Source: Bidens hawaiensis (taxonomy: Eukaryota > Streptophyta > Magnoliopsida > Asterales > Asteraceae). Taken from it: a DNA stretch of 64,000 nt. The position numbers and the translations under genes are program-made. The stretch spans positions 372,001 through 436,000 of the forward strand of contig JAIQDT010001142.1 of NCBI GenBank assembly GCA_021521415.1. Reading direction: 5' to 3'. Of this stretch, positions 10,955 through 23,559 are shown piece after piece. Position 1 is the first letter of the stretch; each line of letters opens with the position of its first letter. The notes under the pieces were generated by a model. The model was given only the letters and a program-made list of their open reading frames with translations, was not told the origin of the DNA and did not search any database.

Positions 10955-13900
10955 TCAAGCCTCGGTCTTGGGCTCTCCTTTTGATAATTTCGGAGAAATA
11001 TTTATGGTAAAACTTGAATTCGGAAATGATTGAGGCACTTGAAAGTAAGTGATCGGTTTCTTGACTTTCTTTTTCAAGTAGCCGTCCCGAATGACTCCTG
11101 AATCCATATTCTTACAAATTGGTTGAGCACGGGTAAACGATGTGCGAGATACATTAGAAGCATCAACCCGAACCACTTTTCTTGGGTTAATGTTCAAATA
11201 CATTATGAAAGAATCGTCCACTTGAGATTCCATAGGTCGTTGTTTAATGTCAACAACCGGATTATTAACTTTTGTAGGCTGTTTGAAATTTTCAACCTTA
11301 GCCTTACATTTTTTTTCCCAACATGACCAGTCTCACCACATTTGAAACACAGACGTGTATCCAAAATCTTATGTGGCGCCACATTGATTTTAATTTCAAG
11401 CTTTGGTTGAACTGCTTCAACCCTTGGATTGTCCTGAGTCACCTTGTTTGAAACCGTGTCTTTTAGTCCATTTTAATTTTTATAAAATTCAAGATTTGTC
11501 GTGTTTGATGAACTCTCCAAACTTGAAGATTTTACAAATTTTATAGGTGTAAAAAAGTGGTCATAGTTGGTTTAGCTTGAATATTAGATGATTTTTATTT
11601 AAGAAACTCTTTTTCAAGCTTGGTAACCTTGGACGTACCGTCAGTGTAGACGCTTTCGATCATCTCGGGTTTCAATAAGTTCAAATGAACTTCTTTGTCC
11701 GAGTAGACCTTGTGCAGTCCTTTTAACTTAAAGACTCTACCTTTGTTTACTTTAGGCTCGTTTTGAGAATTAACAAACTTCATTAAGTCCTCATCAGACA
11801 TTGTTGGTTCGTCTGATTGTTTTACATTAACAGAAGCCTTAGGTTTGTTCGATGAATTGACAGAAGATTTCGAACCATGAATTGCTTGTTCGAATTCTTC
11901 TGGTTCACATAGGATGTGATTGTCAGAAGGAATATTCTTATTTTTCGCAATCTCCTCTGGTTCGTTCAATTCCTTGATCGAACCGTCGAGTTCATTCTCA
12001 GTAAAGACTGAGTTACTCTTAATGTGCCCCGATTCTTGAGTCTTTGGTTTCATTGTTTCAACACTTTCAGCATTCTTAAGATTAACTTCGGGCTTTTCCG
12101 AGAATGCTCGTTTAATCACTCTTGAAATGTGGAGGAACCTCCACAAAACCTAAACCAGCCTTACCATTCTTTTGATGTGAATGGTTAACTTCAGTATTTC
12201 ATTCAAAAGGAATGATGAGTCTCTAAATTTACTGATTTTATTTTTCAATTCTAAGACTTCATTCTTGAGTTTTGTAATACTGGTTCTAATTTTTAGAATT
12301 TCCTGAAAGTGTTGTTCAATGATTACAAGCTTACAATTAACCTCGGTTTTCAAGTCGTGGTTACTCACAGACAAATTTTTGATTTTTAGTGTAGATTGAT
12401 CCAAGAGTTTGGATTTTTGTCTGTGGCAATCTTTCAACATTGAAAGGTCGTTCACAAGTAGATCATTTTGTTGCAATGCAGACTTAAGTTTACACATGAG
12501 TTCGCAACAATTTTCACACTCGGTAACGACTTGAGTTGTAATTGTCTTGTGTGACTCTTTCACAGATAAATTAAAAGACGTATTGGTACAAACCTCCTCA
12601 ATTTTCTCCATACAGGCAAACGACTTAGTTTGTTCACCAGACGAATTTTTAGAATCCGTCTCTGATTCTGAAATGTCTCTGTCTTCAGATAAGTTATCCC
12701 CACTAGCATCTTCAAAATGCTCAGTAGGTTCAACTATGGCGAGGTTTGCCTGATTTCCAATAACCTTTGCGACCAATCAAGCCCTTCATTCACGACCAAG
12801 GCTTTTGAGCTAATAGCCTTGACCTGATCCCCCCCTGTCGTCTTCTTCTTTTTAGGTACAGTAGAACTTTTCCTAAAAGAACGATTAGCATTACGTGGAC
12901 CATTATACTCATATTCTTCATCAGTCAGTTCTCTCGTTGCTATCTTAATCCCAATGAGTTGTTCGTAAGATGTCATAAATTCGCACATAAATGCGAACTG
13001 CTGCTCCGCCTCTTTCATATTCACGTTAGGTGGGGAGCTTGACTGACTAGATCCAGAACTTGAACCCGATGCCATGAAGCATACATTAGGGTTCGTATTA
13101 CAGCTAGGAGTCCCATCTAGGAGTCCCATCTAGAGAACTCTGCGAGTAGAACGCTGTAATCGGAAATGAGATTGTAGAGGTGTTTGCCGGAAACGACCCT
13201 CCATGTAGAGTTGGATTTTGGCTGTCTTTCAATGAAGTTTGGCACTTCATATCATACTCTCTTTCTTCCAATTTCTTGATAAACTCCTCAGCAGTGAGTT
13301 CATCATTACGGAAGTGGCCGTTTTCCTTCAAGACGAGTAGAAAGGTCGAATACGTCGGTGGCAAAGCATTCTTTCAGGTGTCTATTTTATCCACCTCGGT
13401 CGGCTCTAACTTAAAAGTAGACATTTCAGCTATGAGATGACAAAAACCATTGATCATCTCCTCATCGGTTTCATTCTTGAGAAGCGTAAAATTCCTGAAT
13501 TGAAACTTTACCATGGTCTTTTTGCTTTCAAGGGTGTTCCCTAGACTACGTGTTTTAAGTTGTGCAAACAACATAGCACAAGGTTTGATATGGCTAAACT
13601 TATGAAAGATATTCTCGGGTAACGCCATTGTCAACGCTGGGTATGCCTTCTTCTCATTTTCGGCATCTTTTATCTCATTTGCCTCGTACAAATGAAATAA
13701 CTTATCCGTGTACCCAGTCGTAGCACTACCAACCTATGGTGCCACATACACTACATCAAGATGTCTAACGCAACTCGGGTGAATAGACCCCAAGTGAGCT
13801 CGAAATCTTGGTTCCCATCTAGCAAAGTCCGACAGTTTAAGTAATTTCGGACATTTGTAATGAGATCCAATCTCGTTATCCATGGTGAGCATCTGTTGCA

Positions 13901-13955
13901 TTAGCACATTTTGTGAAGCAAGTGCATAAAGCGAAGTTGGGTTAGGTGAAGACAT
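10955..13955 (-). pseudogene. Element C gag remnant
   Basis: It starts at an ATG (13955, MSSPNPTSLYALASQ) and shows the Copia gag core in pieces: LKLSDFARWEPRFRAHL near 13850-13800, then AYPALTMALPENIFHKF and the following helices (13691-13374), a Ser-rich linker (13129-12734), a Lys/Glu-rich coiled coil (12776-12150), further charged sequence (12146-11595) and a C-terminal zinc knuckle CFKCGETGHVGKKN near 11340-11300 whose last Cys is lost. The plan matches A's Gag (core, linker, coiled coil, late knuckle), but the early knuckle is not visible. At least five stops or frameshifts break it. A 14-bp tandem duplication (GAGTCCCATCTAG unit) lies at 13107-13134. Confidence 0.87.
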
Positions 13956-14743
13956 GTTTTATCAATTGCAAAAGTCAAAGGACTTAAATTAACAAAACCA
14001 GAAACTTGTCACACGAATGGGTATACTTTATGAGCATGAATGAGCAAATCACTGTTCACACGAAAGGTTTTTGAGTAACGAATGAGGTATTTAGCGAATG
14101 GTGTGTGAGTAACGAATGAATGACTTAATGAATGGATTTTATAGAACGAAAGACTGGTTTAGTGAATGGTGTTTGAGTAATGAATGTGTACAGTAACTTG
14201 TTTCTGTAACGAATGAGTGAAAGAATAAGGTCACGAATGATCAGTTATATCACGAATGATCAGTTATGTATCCTAACGAATGAGCTATCAAACAGTTAAC
14301 GAATGTGCAATCATCAATGTCCAAATCTTCGAACAAGTCCAAAACTAATCAATTCCCCATAAAACCTATCCTATTCACCTCAGAACTCAAATCCGAACCA
14401 ATTCGGACTTAAACCGAACTCAATAACACTCAAACCAGACTAAATCAGAACCAATTCAAAACTTACACCAATCCGCCATTACCACAAACTCAATCAAAAT
14501 TCAAATTCAATCCAATTACCCAACTAAAACCTCAATTAACCTTCGTTTTCAGTCAATTACACCTTAATCTGACCTCTAATACGATTAACTTGTCCAATTC
14601 GAAGTAATTTGAACCTCAATTGAACCTCTGTTTACCGAATACACTTAACCTCTGTTAATACCTTCAATTCATACTGAATTACCCCAATTATCAACCGATT
14701 TAATACGATTATTACGCCTAACAATCACGAAGATCGGATCAGT
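13956..14743 (-). other. Untranslated leader of element C
   Basis: About 790 bp between the PBS and gag without an ORF. The gag-proximal half (13990-14310) is the CGAATG array listed separately. The LTR-proximal half (14330-14720) is rich in A, C and T on the plus strand with many CCAATT/AACC words and no clear repeat unit. Confidence 0.7.
13990..14310 (-). repeat. Leader array of CGAATG motifs in element C
   Basis: About nine exact CGAATG copies on the plus strand, mostly as TAACGAATGA or CACGAATGA, plus one-base variants (TGAATG). They are irregularly spaced over 320 bp, so this is not a simple satellite. The same word is repeated in both orientations in the LTR. It parallels the leader array in element A with a different sequence. 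Confidence 0.8.
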
Positions 14744-14756
14744 GGCTCTGATACCA
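14744..14756 (-). other. Primer-binding site of element C
   Basis: Minus-strand TGGTATCAGAGCC, an exact match to the initiator tRNA-Met complement, two bases from the LTR terminus (CATTCTCA). Confidence 0.92.
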
Positions 14757-14758
14757 CT

Positions 14759-15275
14759 TGAGAATGCTGATTACTCGAGCCTGATCTAGATCGTTGATAA
14801 CATCGTGACGTTTGTGTACATGATTATAAAGTTAGGATGATCAATTACGTTAGTGTGTTTGTGTGTGTGTGTGTGTTCTAGAGTAAATTGGACAGAGTAA
14901 CGGTGTGGAAATACGATTAATCAGAACTCTTATTACTTTAATGTAAATTACAACTATATATAGGGGATGATCACATTCGTTAAGTTAACACTTAACGAAT
15001 GTTTCATTTGTTACATTAAAGACTACGAATGAGATATCTCATTCATTATACATTACAAATACGAATAGCCCTTCATTCGTATGTCCCATTTGTTAATCTG
15101 GGTTAACGAATGGCACTTACATGTAGACGAATGTGACACATTCGTTACTAGGTAACGAATGTCTCTTACAATAAAGGCGAATGGGTATAATAATACATTT
15201 ACCAAAATGCCCTTACATTAATAAACTAATACAATAATAACATAAAGACCGAGATGCTTGTATGATGTATCAACA
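14759..15275 (-). repeat. 5' LTR of element C (517 bp)
   Basis: On the minus strand it starts TGTTGATACATC and ends CATTCTCA beside the PBS. It holds about nine CGAATG/CATTCG copies in both orientations (14985-15190), a TATA box just downstream of them in element orientation, and a short GT run (14854-14874). No partner LTR is in the window. Confidence 0.82.
14955..14963 (-). promoter_or_regulatory. LTR TATA box of element C
   Basis: CCCCTATATATAG on the minus strand, directly downstream of the CATTCG/CGAATG cluster. The arrangement matches element A (motif cluster, then TATA). Activity is inferred. Confidence 0.6.
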
Positions 15276-16262
15276 AATTTCCTAGAAACTATCACAACAA
15301 ACTTCCAAATGATCGTGATAATGAACATGAACAGAATAATCGATGTGTTCATATTTTTCGTTAGCCTCTTGTACTCATTTGGAAAAAAGAAAAATAGTCC
15401 TTGCAAATTGATCGATTTACCAAAGAGAATTTTAGACGGTTTAGGTGGGATTTTCAGATCTGTGTTGAGTAGATGGGGAGTTTAGATTTTTGGATGATAA
15501 GAAGTCTAGGTGAGGGGAAACAGATTTCGTCAGATTAACAATGTCGGTGCCGGCCATATTCTTTGACGAGTTTGTTTTAGGTAACATGCAACTCATGCAT
15601 TAAATGTTGTACCATGCTCATGAAAAGAGAGCAACCCTTCAAAAATAAGCAAAATTGAATAAACACTAAAAAATCTCAGGAGCCGGTCTAGCAAGAACAC
15701 TCAAAACCCTTACTGAAAATCGGTGATGCCTCCTTCACTTGAAGTTGGATCGAGAAATTTCATGCGAAAGTGTGGCAGCTATTTGGTTGTTGGTGGTGGT
15801 CGGAGGTTGCTAGTGAATGATAATTGATGATGGCGCTGTTTTTGACTGGCGATGGTTGAGTGTGCTGGTGACGGAGATGTACAACAGAGAGGAGGAGAGG
15901 TTGGTTGCCATATAATCAATCCACGTCATAAACCTCATCTTCATTCATTTTTTTTCCTAAACCTCAAAACACACACACTACACCTACCATTTTCAGATTT
16001 GAGAGAAGCAAGGAATTGAGCTCGTTTCACATTTGTCTACTCCAAGAGATCAAGGATTCATCAAGTTATAAGTATTAGTGATAAACACGATTAGGCGGGA
16101 AAATTGGGTTTTGAACGTCTTGATTACTTTGTCAACTTTCAAAAATATATTCTAATTATTTGGTTCCCTTATTGTTGTAATCCACTTCATAATTGTAGGT
16201 CTTGTATTGTGCACATAAACGTTTTACTGTAAATGAAAATACTGATCAATTTCAATTTCATA
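15276..16262 (+). other. Unassigned region between elements C and H
   Basis: About 1 kb with no ORF I trust. A G-rich stretch at 15780-15910 (GGTGGTGGTCGG, GATGGCG) looks unlike the flanking AT-rich DNA. The last few hundred bases (about 15950-16262) run into the PBS-like TGGTATCA of element H and so probably include its 5' LTR, but I could not place a start. Old host DNA or an unrecognised element are both possible. Confidence 0.4.
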
Positions 16263-17243
16263 TGGTATCATACACCAGGTTTACATAAAACCCTAAATTT
16301 ATCCGCTATCAATCCCTCACTTCCCTGCCGACCAGTTTTCTTCTCTAGCCACAATGTCTACCACAGGTTCTGTAGACTCTAATGTTGCTGGTACCATCCC
16401 ACTAAAAACAACATCATCCCTCACCCTTGTCTCACTTCCATCCTCACTTAAACTAACCGCCACCAATTATCTATCTTGGAAGACTCATATTGAAGCTCTC
16501 TTATATAGCTTAGATCTGTTTTAATACATTGACAGATCCTTACCTGCACCTACACCTTCTGCCAATGGAACTATTTGCGGATTACAATGCATGGTTCCGT
16601 CAAGTCCGTTTATCATACAGTGCACTAGTCGGGAGCCTCTCTCTGCCTCTCATTCCCTTGATTTCTAACACCTCATCATGTTTTGAAGCGTGGATAATAC
16701 TTTGTGATACCTATGCCTATGCCTCTCCCTCTCGTGGCCACATCAGAAAACTCTGACGTCGCCTCAAACAAAACACAAAAAGCCCAATCAAACGTTATAG
16801 ATTTTATGCAATCGATTAAGGCTATTGTTAATGAACTTTCTATTCTGGGTAAACCACTTAACCAAGAACATGTTACTGATGCGGTCATAAATGGCCTAGA
16901 TCATATACAAAGGCCTAATCGAGGAAATACACAGGCATACACCTATTTCTTTTCATGATCTTCATGAAAAACTCATTATCATGAATTGACTCTAGTCTAA
17001 ACAATACCCCATACCACCAATCTCCTCAACCCATTACTTCTTTTACTGTCCATACTTGCTCCTAGCACAAACCATGGCAACCACACAATACCTCACAATA
17101 TGCGGGTGTCTTACGCACACCCCAAAAATACTCGGTTAACACTCAGCCCGCCATACAAGGTCATCTTTTTCTTGGCAAGTGTTAGTTTTTCTTTAAACAA
17201 GGTCATTCTCTTACTTCATTCTATGTGTTTAAGAAGATGTTTA
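16263..17243 (+). pseudogene. Element H: Ty1/Copia PBS and gag remnant
   Basis: A decayed PBS (TGGTATCA then CACCAGG) at 16263 is followed by ATG at 16354 and a Copia gag in broken frame. Recognisable pieces are LKLTATNYLSWKTHIEALL (16447-16503), YNAWFRQVRLSYSALVGSL (about 16583-16639), SRGHIRKL (16733-16756), then DFMQSIKAIVNELSILGKPL (16801-16860) in another frame and ISFHDLHEKL near 16945-16974. Stops include a TAA near 16522. No zinc knuckle or pol is visible before element G begins at 17244, so G probably inserted into H. The gag is of the short Copia type, distinct from A, C and D. Confidence 0.78.
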
Positions 17244-17287
17244 TGTAACATCTCGGATATTTCGTATTTGTATTCATATTTGTTAAC
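17244..17287 (+). repeat. G 5' LTR, piece 1
   Basis: It starts TGTAACATCTCGGAT like the 3' LTR at 53799 and is then interrupted by element E. The last five bases, TTAAC, are E's left TSD. This piece is about 10 bases longer than the matching part of the 3' LTR, so the alignment is imperfect. Confidence 0.68.
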
Positions 17288-17434
17288 CTCACAAGACCCA
17301 AGCCATGGTGCGGAAGCGTGAATAGTCGGTATTAATGGGGGAGCTCGGATCTGAGCAAGGATCGAATCGTATTCACTCTTGAAAGGTGTTTTGGACGGAT
17401 GAGTGGTGTTTGGGAGAGAGCCTGAATCGATTGC
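17288..17434 (-). repeat. E 3' LTR, left piece
   Basis: It matches the start of the right LTR at 32093 (CTCACAAGACCCAAGCC, then CGGATGAGTGGTGTTTGGGA) and is cut by element B after CGATTGC. The last five bases, ATTGC, are B's left TSD. Confidence 0.85.
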
Positions 17435-20400
17435 TGTCACACCCCGTTGAGCGATTTGCAGAAGCGTAAAACGGAAATGTAACAGACACCTCTGGTATCA
17501 ACCACATTGTTTATAAAGAACAATACAAACTAGTTTATAATATTTTACATCAATCTAACTTTGTTTACAACTAGGTGATACAAACTAAATCCAGCCCATT
17601 AAGCAGCTTTACTTCCTATTAGCACACTTGCATCAATTCACCCAGTATTGATCGCAAGTCAAACACGTAGCACATTGACTTTCTAGTCCGAGTCCTGTAT
17701 ACCTGAAAAACATGTTAAAACGGGTCAACTACAAATAGTTGGTGAGTTTCATGAGTTTCAAGAAATAAGTTGTGCGGACAACAATCACCGTTGTAAATAC
17801 GCAAGTATGTATGTGTGTACGTTCACAAGTATGTTTGTTTGTATGTTTATGATGTAATTATGCTAAAGTACAGCGAAGCCTTGACTGTCTGTGCTACGTG
17901 CATCCATTTCCCGCGCCCAATCAATCACTGTGGTCTAACACTACATAGCCTGTCTGTATAAGTATGGTCATGTGCAAACGGCGCTATGTGACACAGCAAC
18001 CAGGCCGATTCCGTTTGGGTTTGTCAAACCAATAGTACTATTCACAAGCCACCGGCTCGAAGTTAATCACTGTGTTCGTGGGGATTTTCGTGTATTAGCA
18101 CTTAGATAATTCCCATCGTCAAACAATTCAGAGTATATAGATATGTATCAACATTTTTTTCACCCCGAAAGTTCATAAAAACAGTTTAAAAGTGGGGTCA
18201 TGAAACTCACGGTTTAATCTGTATTCAGTAGCGTGACAGTTCAGGGTTCGCTTGACTCGTAATCACTGGTCCTATAATAAATATTATAATAATATTAATA
18301 TTTTAATATTATTATAATCTCAATACTAAACTAGACTATATATCTAATCTGTGTATAGCTGAAACGCCCAGACAGTGTCAATAGGTTTAGATTGTGATGT
18401 TGTTCAATGTCTAATACTTAAAACCCAACTTGGCTTAGTTTCCTCGTTTTCCCAGCTGGGCCAAGTTGTTCGTTTATGCGTTTAGAAAACAGTTGTGGGG
18501 AAGTAAGATTGGGTAAATGTGTTGGTCGATAAAATGATTAAGTTATAAAGAAAGATCACCCATTGGGGTTCCGGATTCGCTACGGGGCCCGTTTCCGTTT
18601 ATTCAGTTTGATTTGAGAAAAACGCGCACAATCTATCCAGATTGTCCAGGTTTCTCATAAAAAGGTTAGTTTTTACATAATTAATCCAAAAATATGATTT
18701 TTGATAACTCTTGGTGTTCTAATATTCCTGCAGGTTCGTTAATCGCAAACTTGCCGGTTTTTTTCAAAATTGAATTTATTTAATTTTCAAATTAGCATAA
18801 TTTATTAACCGTTAATCATCAAATTTTGAGAATTTATTCACTTATCAAATAAAATATGTAGATTGTTATAAAAATATTTCTGGAATTATTTACTGATTTA
18901 TTAATTTATTAAAATTCATTTTATCAGCTATATTTAGCCTGAAACTCGTCCGTTTATCCCAAACGATTTCCAAAAATTCCACAAAAATTCCTGGATGTTC
19001 AAATTATATTCCAAAACCATCGGTATCAATTACAAAATTTAAAAACCTTGTTCGATATTCTTTTCAGGCCAAATTCGGCTATAAAAACTCATATAAACGC
19101 AATTACACAAATCATAGTTAGGCTTTTCCAAATGATTCTAAATTTCATATGTGATCAAAATATACCAAATTTGAGTTTCCCACAAAATTTCATAATTTTT
19201 CAAGCATTTTAACTATTTTTCCCAATTAAACGTCCCAATTCGGGAATAAATTCGCCAAATATTCTCGGATGGTCGAAAAATTACAAAATTTAGACAGGGA
19301 CTCAATAAAATGGTCCCTGATGTATCTGCAAAATTTCAAGACTTAAAATTATGCACGTCACAACCTTAACCTAAACTGCCCATAATCGAGTGTTTCGGTA
19401 TTACCTTAGCGGTTTTGGTTCGTTTTCGCCCTTCTAATCAGGTTTTCAGGTTCTTGTGCTTCTATACAAGTTAGATACAGGTCCTATATCATAAACCAAG
19501 AAAGTTTCATCAAACAAACAGCCCCTTAACTTAGGGTTTCCGTTAGGGTATAAAACCGAACTTTTTAACCGTAAAAATGCCGTTTAAACCCTCTAATCCG
19601 TGTTTGTGGCTAAAAGCTATCAAAACAGGTTTCTAACCATATGTATGATCAAAACATGTTTATGGACCATTTTTAGGATTTTTACATGGTTAGGAATGAT
19701 TTTTGGCAATTAAACCGTGTTTATATGATATTAAACATCATTAATATGTATAAAAATTGATTAAAATGGGCGAATACCTAAATTTCTTGAGATATAAACT
19801 GAAGAGTAGCAAGAGACTCGTTTACTTTTTGGAAAAATTGAGATCCCAAAATATCTAGATGTATATATAATAGTTAAACTTAATGATAGTAATAATAATA
19901 ATAAATGGCGGCCACAAGACTTATTGGGCCTTACTTGGCCCATTTTGCCCAAAATTCTAAATTTTGAAGCCCAACCATGAAAGGCCCAGTCCAAATTTAG
20001 TTCGGGTTCGGCTTTTGACACGAAAAACATATCGGGTACGACAACCAGCACGAAAACGAGTGTTTTTTTGGTTGTTATAGTATAAATTTATAAAAACATA
20101 CTATATTTTTGTAAAATTTGAAAATATTTTCACGGATCTCTTAAAACATTTCAAATAAGTGTTTGGTAAGTCTTTTTCAGCTTAACGGATGATACAATGC
20201 TTGGTTTGTAACTATCTTTCACGTTTAAATCTATAGCGGGTTGTTAAACGAGCATGTTTTCGTTTAACTTGTTTGCTATTGAACTAAGACCATAATACTA
20301 ATATATTAGCTTATATTAATCGTATATCACTTATAGTTTCACCCTTTGGATATCTGGGTCATAACCAGACCCGTTCGGTTAATCGTTCGTTCGTTACGTA

Positions 20401-20468
20401 ATAAGCGTTTTATCGTTAAATCGATAACTGCATATTAGGGTGTACCTGGTTTTGTCTCAATTGTTACA
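17435..20468 (-). repeat. 3' LTR of element B
   Basis: Plus-strand ends are TGTCACACCCC and CAATTGTTACA. It is about 3,034 bp and is matched by 26575-29611 with scattered substitutions and small indels. The right copy has a segment near 27060-27110 (CCGCCCACAACATGTCC) that is missing here. A 16-bp-arm AT palindrome sits at 18283-18318. Short ORFs inside are not coding. Confidence 0.92.
18283..18318. repeat. AT-rich perfect inverted repeat in the B LTR
   Basis: Arms ATTATAATAATATTAA and TTAATATTATTATAAT with a 4-base loop TATT. The same palindrome is intact in the other B LTR (27446-27481) and nearly intact in F's LTR near 58790-58825, although both families have drifted elsewhere. Confidence 0.85.
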
Positions 20469-21099
20469 TTCTCCCCACGTTAGAAAATTTCGTCCCCGAA
20501 ATTCAACATACAAGTTAAAAGCTTCTTAGGAACAAACAAGAATATTTAATTTCGTTTTCAAATGTATATAATTCCCCATTTTGAGGCATTTTACCGAACT
20601 TTGACCATTGAAAATATGTTGAGTCGTAACTGTATAACTTTCCCGCCTGATATTTATACGGGTTCTTTACAAAGTTTAGTTATGTGTGAGTTTCCAAGTG
20701 GTACTATCTTCGCCTCGTCAACAAGGCACTTGGTTGTTTCGGCATATAAGAAATTTGTCCGTAGAACTAAAATCCAGAGTTGACTCGATTCTTGAGATAG
20801 TTTATTCATTATGTTACGGGTTAAATTTTTGAGAAAACCTTATACAGTTCTATGCATGTTGATGTCAACATATCAGTTTCCTCAACTCGAATAACACTTT
20901 TCAAAGGTCAACAATTCATTAGGTACATTGGTATAGTTCTATTTGTGGTTTCCGGAATCAAATTGGATTTTGCATTTTGAGTGTTGTCAACTTTCAGTCT
21001 AATAAAGTATCAATTCATGTTTTCGATCGTATTGTACCGGTTATAGTACCGCTTGTATAATATTATGATAACTATTAGTATTCGAGGATTGGACCAGTG
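20469..21099 (-). other. Element B, degraded region between IN and the 3' LTR
   Basis: No readable frame. By position it should hold the IN C-terminus and the 3' untranslated part. The minus strand ends in the purine-rich GTGGGGAGAA against the LTR at 20469-20480, a good polypurine tract. Confidence 0.6.
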
Positions 21100-23555
21100 G
21101 AAATGTTGGTCCTAAATTTCTCTAAGGTTTGGTAATTCTTTCATTGTTTTTATAGTTTGTCCAAATCGATCATTTATTTGGGAACAACAGGTCATGCTTA
21201 AACTGATTTGGTTTCCTAAGTTTGCCAAAATAAGAGGAGAAATGACTGTCTCAGTCTAAAGTGATCGAAACAGACACACCATGTGAGATATGATTTTATT
21301 GACATAATGGTAGGCGAGCCTTTTAGTTGTGTAGCTGTTATGGATCGGGAGAAAGTGTGCAAATTATGTTAGCCGGTCAATTAATACCCAGACTACACTG
21401 TGTTCTCGGGATGATTTATGAAAGGGTGTTACGAGGCTCAAAGTAATCTGTTACGACTTCCACCGGGTGTTTTCGGTTGTTGTAACATTACCAAGGGTTC
21501 TTGATACTCTGTTTTAGTTGACTCTAGACTTGGTTTGTTTGAGGTATTGATGCTTATCGTTTTTTCTTTCGAAGTTTTGCTCGTCCTCGTACAGGATTTG
21601 GTTTTCTAAATGTTAGGTTCTTGGGGTTTTCTTTTGGGCGATATGAATTTGCCCGATAAGGTTTGTCCAAACAATCGTTTCAAATACCCGTACTTTCCAA
21701 TGTTTAACTTTATCCCTTCATCTTGCGCCATCGGTTTTCACAATTACACTTGTTCCACAACGCTACTCGTTTTCCTTATCCCATATTTAGTTTTGTCAGA
21801 TCAATTGCAGGTCATAAGCTTCTGCGATTCCTGTAATTTGTGCGTTTGATGGTATAATAGAGCATGCCCAAGCATTAGATGCAAAATAATCGTCCCATAC
21901 GCCGGGTTAAGGATAGTAAAATTTTCTCGTGCGTTTTTGTTTGTCGGGAAACATATGCTATAACCTTGTTTCTATGAGTTAGTACGTATTCCAAATCTTT
22001 TCGAGATGTATCACAATAGATTACAAGATCATCAGTTCTTTCTGGGAGACTTCGCATAGGAGTTTGATAAATTTTCTGTCTCATCAATTGAGAAGCCATC
22101 TCTTGTTCTTCCCCCAGTCATAAACTCAGTTCTTTTCGGGTTAGGAGGGTTAAAGGTTGGGCTATACTGGATTGTCAATAAGGCGTCGGTAATACCCAAC
22201 TAATTCAAAAATTTGACAAAATTCTCTTGGTGACTATGGTGTTTACCAGTTTTGCTCGACTGCATGTCAATTTCTTGTCAACTAATAACGTGTTATAAGA
22301 ATCGTAATTCTTATAGCTAAAATTCATACTTGGACATCTTGATATACCATTCCTCCTGCCTCAACGTCTCCAAGATTGTTCGTGAATGTTGCTCATGTTC
22401 CTTCTTGGTTTTCAAGATACCAGGAGGTCATCAATAACGTTATAAAGAATTTGTCAAGGTACAATTTACTAACTCGGTTCGTGAGATTCATGAAAAACTA
22501 CAGGTGTATTAGTCGGTCTGAAAGGCATAACTAAGGGTTCATAGTGGCCATACTGAGCTCGACACTCTGTTTTAGAAACATCTTTCTCTTGGATTTTAAC
22601 TTGACGATAGCCGGTTCAAAGGTCTATTTTCGAGAAATAATTCACGTCTTGGAGATGATTGAACAAATCGTCTAATTATGGGAGGGAATATTGGTAATTC
22701 GTCTAGTTCCCAGTAATCAACGCATATCCTAAGCTTTCATCCTTCTTCTTTACCAACAACACCGGTGCTCCCCAATGATGATAGCTAGGTCCCGTAAAGC
22801 CCTTATCTAATAATTCTTGTAGCTGTATAATTAGTTTTTACATTTTGGAGAATGTCATACAATAAGGTGCCTTGGTAATAGTAGTTGCCCCTAAGGTTAG
22901 GCCGGTTCGGAGTTAAATTTGTCGGATAATGGAATTTCGGGTAATTCATCAGTAAGGATATGGGAGTATTCGAGTATTACGAGGATATTCTCTACATGTT
23001 TCATTAGGGTTTTTCATGGTTATGTTCTCTAGAAATGCCTTACATCCTTGGCGTAAGAGTTTTAATATTTTAAGATGAGACACGAGAAGTGATATTGAAC
23101 CAAACTCCTTTCCTTGTACCATAATCGCTTCTTCATCAGGGTTAGGAATTTTAACTATTTAGTCATTACACTCGATTTCTACCTTGTATTTAGCTAACCA
23201 ACCCATACTGACAATTACATCGATGTGTCCCAACTATACCAGGAGCAGGTCAATAAAATGGTTGGATGTTTATGATAATAGGATAGTTTTGGATTATTTG
23301 CCTAACATTTCTAGGTTTACTGTTAGTGAAGTCTATAGCATAAGCCATAAGGATCTATTAGTTCACTAACCAGTACATTTCTCGAAGATAAGAAGTTAAT
23401 GGGAATGAGACTTCTATCAGTACCTATATCAAACGAGGCTGAAGTATATTACTTAGTAATTACATATGTATTCTTTCACCACAATTAAGTCTTGTTGTCT
23501 TTTATCGGGTCCAATCACTAATCACGGCCTCTAGCCGAGTTAGGCGTTAATGTTC
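21100..23555 (-). pseudogene. Element B pol remnant (PR, RT, RNase H, IN)
   Basis: On the minus strand: PR near 23450-23150 with a damaged DTG motif (FDIGTDRS); RT near 22870-22330 with [24 protein letters not shown] and a frameshifted IDD core near 22440; RNase H at 22099-21875 with DDLVIYCDTSRKDLEYVL and KVIAYVSRQ; IN near 21320-21110 with LYVNKIISH and scattered DRDS/TDGQ-like residues. Stops and frameshifts occur throughout. The sequence aligns by eye with element F's PR and RT, which shows one family. Nothing here could be translated into an enzyme. Confidence 0.85.
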
Positions 23556-23559
23556 GTTC

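Larger units (their letters stand above)
6313..15275 (-). mobile_element. Element C: decayed Ty1/Copia retrotransposon, 3' end missing
   Basis: On the minus strand: 5' LTR (15275-14759), PBS, motif-rich leader, gag remnant, pol remnant with PR-IN-RT-RNase H, then AT-rich non-coding DNA up to the junction with element A. No 3' LTR lies in the window; the simplest reading is that A inserted into C's 3' region and the rest of C is further left. Gag and pol contain many stops and frameshifts, so C is older than A. Confidence 0.85.
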
